Notes under the pieces: model-generated
Told to the model about the DNA's origin: nothing
Seen by the model: only the letters and a program-made list of their open reading frames with translations
Database searches by the model: none
Shown here: positions 23,943 to 25,270 of the stretch, in pieces
How the letters are laid out: each line of letters begins with the position of its first letter
Numbering within the stretch: position 1 is the stretch's first letter
Made by a program: the position numbers and the translations under genes
Origin: an uncultured Rothia sp.
Lineage (GTDB): Bacteria; Actinomycetota; Actinomycetes; Actinomycetales; Micrococcaceae
Assembly (NCBI GenBank): GCA_946222285.1
Contig: CAMIIP010000024.1
Span: forward strand, 1 to 25,270
DNA length: 25,270 nt
Direction of reading: 5' to 3'

Positions 23943-24685
23943 TATTTAATTTTTGCTTCAATCTGCTGAGTGAAATCTTCTACGCTCTTCGGCTCCATGA
24001 GATCGCCGTTCAGATAGAAGCTTGGAGTGCCCGTCAGACCTAGTTCGCGTGCATCATTAAGATCCTTGTCGACCCGCTTTTTAACATCTTCTGAATCACG
24101 ATCTTTCACCCAACGGTTGATATCTGCAATCCCGATTTCCTCTGCGAAGCCTTTAAAGGTTTCTTCTATGCCCTCAGTCTTGCTGATCCATTCATCTTGC
24201 TTCTGGTACAGGGTTTTTATCATAGGCTCTAGCTTGCCCTGGCGAGCAGAAGCTTCTGCAGCATAGGCTGCAGGCTTAGCGTTAGGGTGAATATTCAGTG
24301 GAAAATAACGGACGACATAGGTAAGTTTGCCTTTAAATTTTTCACGAATTTCATCGATGGTACTGAGTGCAGCAGAGCAACTAGTGCATTCAAAATCTAA
24401 GAACTCAACGAGAACGGCATCTTTACCTCCGGCGTCAAGGACATGACTATCCTCTCGTAACCAGGTTCCGTATTGAAGACCTGCAGGGTGATCTACCGGC
24501 GTAATTTTATTATCAGCACTAGTAGCTGAGGTTGCACCATCTGCCTTAGTTTCCGAAGAAGCCGCAGAAGACTTCTGATCAGAATCCGATTTCTCTGCAC
24601 ATGCTGCAAGAGGAATACCCACAAGGGTTGCAACGGTTAAGGTACCTAGCTGGCGACGATTTATGGAGGTAAGAAGGTCTCTCAA
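23942..24685 (-). CDS. DsbA-like thioredoxin-fold lipoprotein (disulfide oxidase)
   Basis: 247 residues. The N-terminus has twin arginines (SINRRQLGTLTV) and lipobox LAAC with Cys29, so it may be a Tat-exported lipoprotein. A Ser/Ala/Thr-rich linker precedes a DsbA/thioredoxin domain with active site ECTSC (Cys100, Cys103), helical insert and cis-Pro in LTGTPSFYLNG. It likely introduces disulfides into exported proteins and is re-oxidised by the adjacent VKOR. Start is TTG at 24685; an in-frame stop lies two codons upstream, and no strong RBS is visible, so the start is less certain. A MITE-like element sits 33 bp upstream and probably occupies the promoter region. Confidence 0.9.
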   Translation of the reverse strand: MRDLLTSINRRQLGTLTVATLVGIPLAACAEKSDSDQKSSAASSETKADGATSATSADNKITPVDHPAGLQYGTWLREDSHVLDAGGKDAVLVEFLDFECTSCSAALSTIDEIREKFKGKLTYVVRYFPLNIHPNAKPAAYAAEASARQGKLEPMIKTLYQKQDEWISKTEGIEETFKGFAEEIGIADINRWVKDRDSEDVKKRVDKDLNDARELGLTGTPSFYLNGDLMEPKSVEDFTQQIEAKIK

Positions 24686-24717
24686 TGCTCACAGTACTTT
24701 CAAAATAATAAACCTAA

Positions 24718-24863
24718 GAGGCTTATTCATAAGGTACCCGTACCGCCCGTTACCGTAGCAGTTCCTCTTGTCCAATCCGCTAATGCGCATAAGACAATTT
24801 ATGCCAGAGGCAAGTAGCTTGCCTCTCTAGCATCTGGCGGACGGGACCTTATGAATAAGCCTC
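24718..24863. mobile_element. MITE-like palindromic element, 146 bp
   Basis: Perfect 18-bp terminal inverted repeats GAGGCTTATTCATAAGGT (24718-24735) and complement (24846-24863), extendable inward to CCCGT/CCGCC with two small indels. An inner hairpin AGAGGCAAG-TAG-CTTGCCTCT lies at 24806-24826. Non-coding. Position between the CPGGDC-repeat gene and the DsbA-like gene. No convincing target-site duplication. Family not identified. Confidence 0.7.
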
Positions 24864-24926
24864 AATCTATCCAATGTTTCTACAAGATATTTTTGAATCT
24901 AATTCAAAACAGTCTCTTTATTATAT

Positions 24927-25270
24927 CTATGCATAAACAGGAGCGAAGGCATCGGTGTAGCTACCGTAGCTATCCCAGCCCTGTGAGATGTCACCGCAGT
25001 CGCCACCAGGGCAAGAAGCACCAGCAGTAGCACCGGCACCAGCAACACCGGCGCCTGCACCTGCAGCAGCGCCACAGTCACCACCGGGGCAAGAACCCTC
25101 AGCACCACCGCAGTCACCACCGGGGCAAGAACCCTGAGTACCACCACAGTCGCCACCGGGGCAAGAGGAATCAGCAACAGCACCTGCACCGGCACCTGCA
25201 GCAGCGCCACAGTCACCACCGGGGCAAGAGGAATCAGCAACAGCACCTGCACCGGCACCTGCAGCAGCGC
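24927..25270 (-). CDS. CPGGDC-repeat Gly/Ala-rich protein, C-terminal part (runs off the window)
   Basis: Stop TAG is at 24927-24929 and the frame is open through the right edge, so only the last 113 full codons are visible. The product has five copies of SCPGGDCG in Gly/Ala-rich spacers (GAGAGAVADS, GGTQG, GGAEG, AAAGAGAGV) and ends GWDSYGSYTDAFAPVYA. A 63-bp unit (21 residues) is repeated exactly at the edge. Each CX4C pair could form a disulfide or bind metal. Only this frame gives a regular repeat; an overlapping frame on the same strand gives a Val/Leu/Pro repeat that is an artefact. Family not recognised. It precedes the DsbA/VKOR genes in the same direction, separated by a MITE-like element. 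Whether it is secreted depends on the unseen N-terminus. Confidence 0.7.
   Translation of the reverse strand, partial: AAAGAGAGAVADSSCPGGDCGAAAGAGAGAVADSSCPGGDCGGTQGSCPGGDCGGAEGSCPGGDCGAAAGAGAGVAGAGATAGASCPGGDCGDISQGWDSYGSYTDAFAPVYA

Noticed and set aside
24899..25258. Open frame of Val/Leu/Pro repeats on the minus strand
   Set aside because: It is the out-of-frame reading of the CPGGDC repeat gene; the other frame ends in a normal non-repetitive tail and keeps Cys pairs in register.
24930..25270. Possible CRISPR array in the regular repeats at the right edge
   Set aside because: Repeats are in frame, differ by synonymous changes and have coding spacers; no constant repeat/unique spacer structure and no cas genes.

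Overview
The window looks like chromosome of an actinobacterium, most likely Micrococcaceae and possibly Rothia-like. This is inferred from gene content, moderate GC and actinobacterial-style proteins (LtrA, paired CrcB, a VKOR/DsbA pair, UreABCEFGD order). No rRNA or other taxonomic marker is present, so the genus is a guess. No transposase, phage, tRNA, rRNA or CRISPR was found.

Layout. 61-1890: two AT-rich genes for secreted proteins on the minus strand, a tandem CAP-domain protein containing a perfect 348-bp internal duplication and a trypsin-like serine protease. 2217-5320: plus-strand metabolic genes (LtrA, a flavin reductase-like protein, an ArgE-like M20 deacylase). 5410-15132: one tightly packed minus-strand unit of 12 genes, ureA-B-C-E-F-G-D, a urea transporter, then a FecCD-type ABC uptake system (permease, lipoprotein binding protein, ATPase) and a SAM methyltransferase. 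The simplest reading is urea import, hydrolysis and nickel or metal-chelate supply in one transcript. The binding-protein gene is split by one extra base in a G7 run. 15133-15632: a 500-bp divergent intergenic region with large hairpins and operator-like repeats. 15633-16628: an aquaglyceroporin. 16557-17478: VanZ-like protein and a small XRE regulator (minus). 17490-17931: three related repressor-like sites, a good plus-strand promoter and a probable structured RNA of about 360 nt with no matching ORF. 17911-19069: an MFS exporter frameshifted in a G6 run. 19282-21955: ornithine cyclodeaminase and an amino-acid permease. 22058-23288: a hypothetical protein and a two-subunit fluoride channel. 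23490-24685: VKOR plus a DsbA-like lipoprotein, bracketed by two palindromic MITE-like elements with related ends. 24927-right edge: the C-terminal part of an unrecognised Gly/Ala-rich protein carrying five CPGGDC repeats.

Most notable: (i) the multi-Cys CPGGDC repeat protein beside a disulfide-forming machine; (ii) the XRE regulator divergent from a candidate structured RNA, with operator-like sites on that RNA's promoter; (iii) the urease operon extended by a metal-type transporter and methyltransferase, interrupted at a G7 tract; (iv) two independent +1 poly-G frameshifts, either phase-variable tracts or sequencing errors; (v) the identical CAP-domain duplication; (vi) a small family of MITE-like palindromes.
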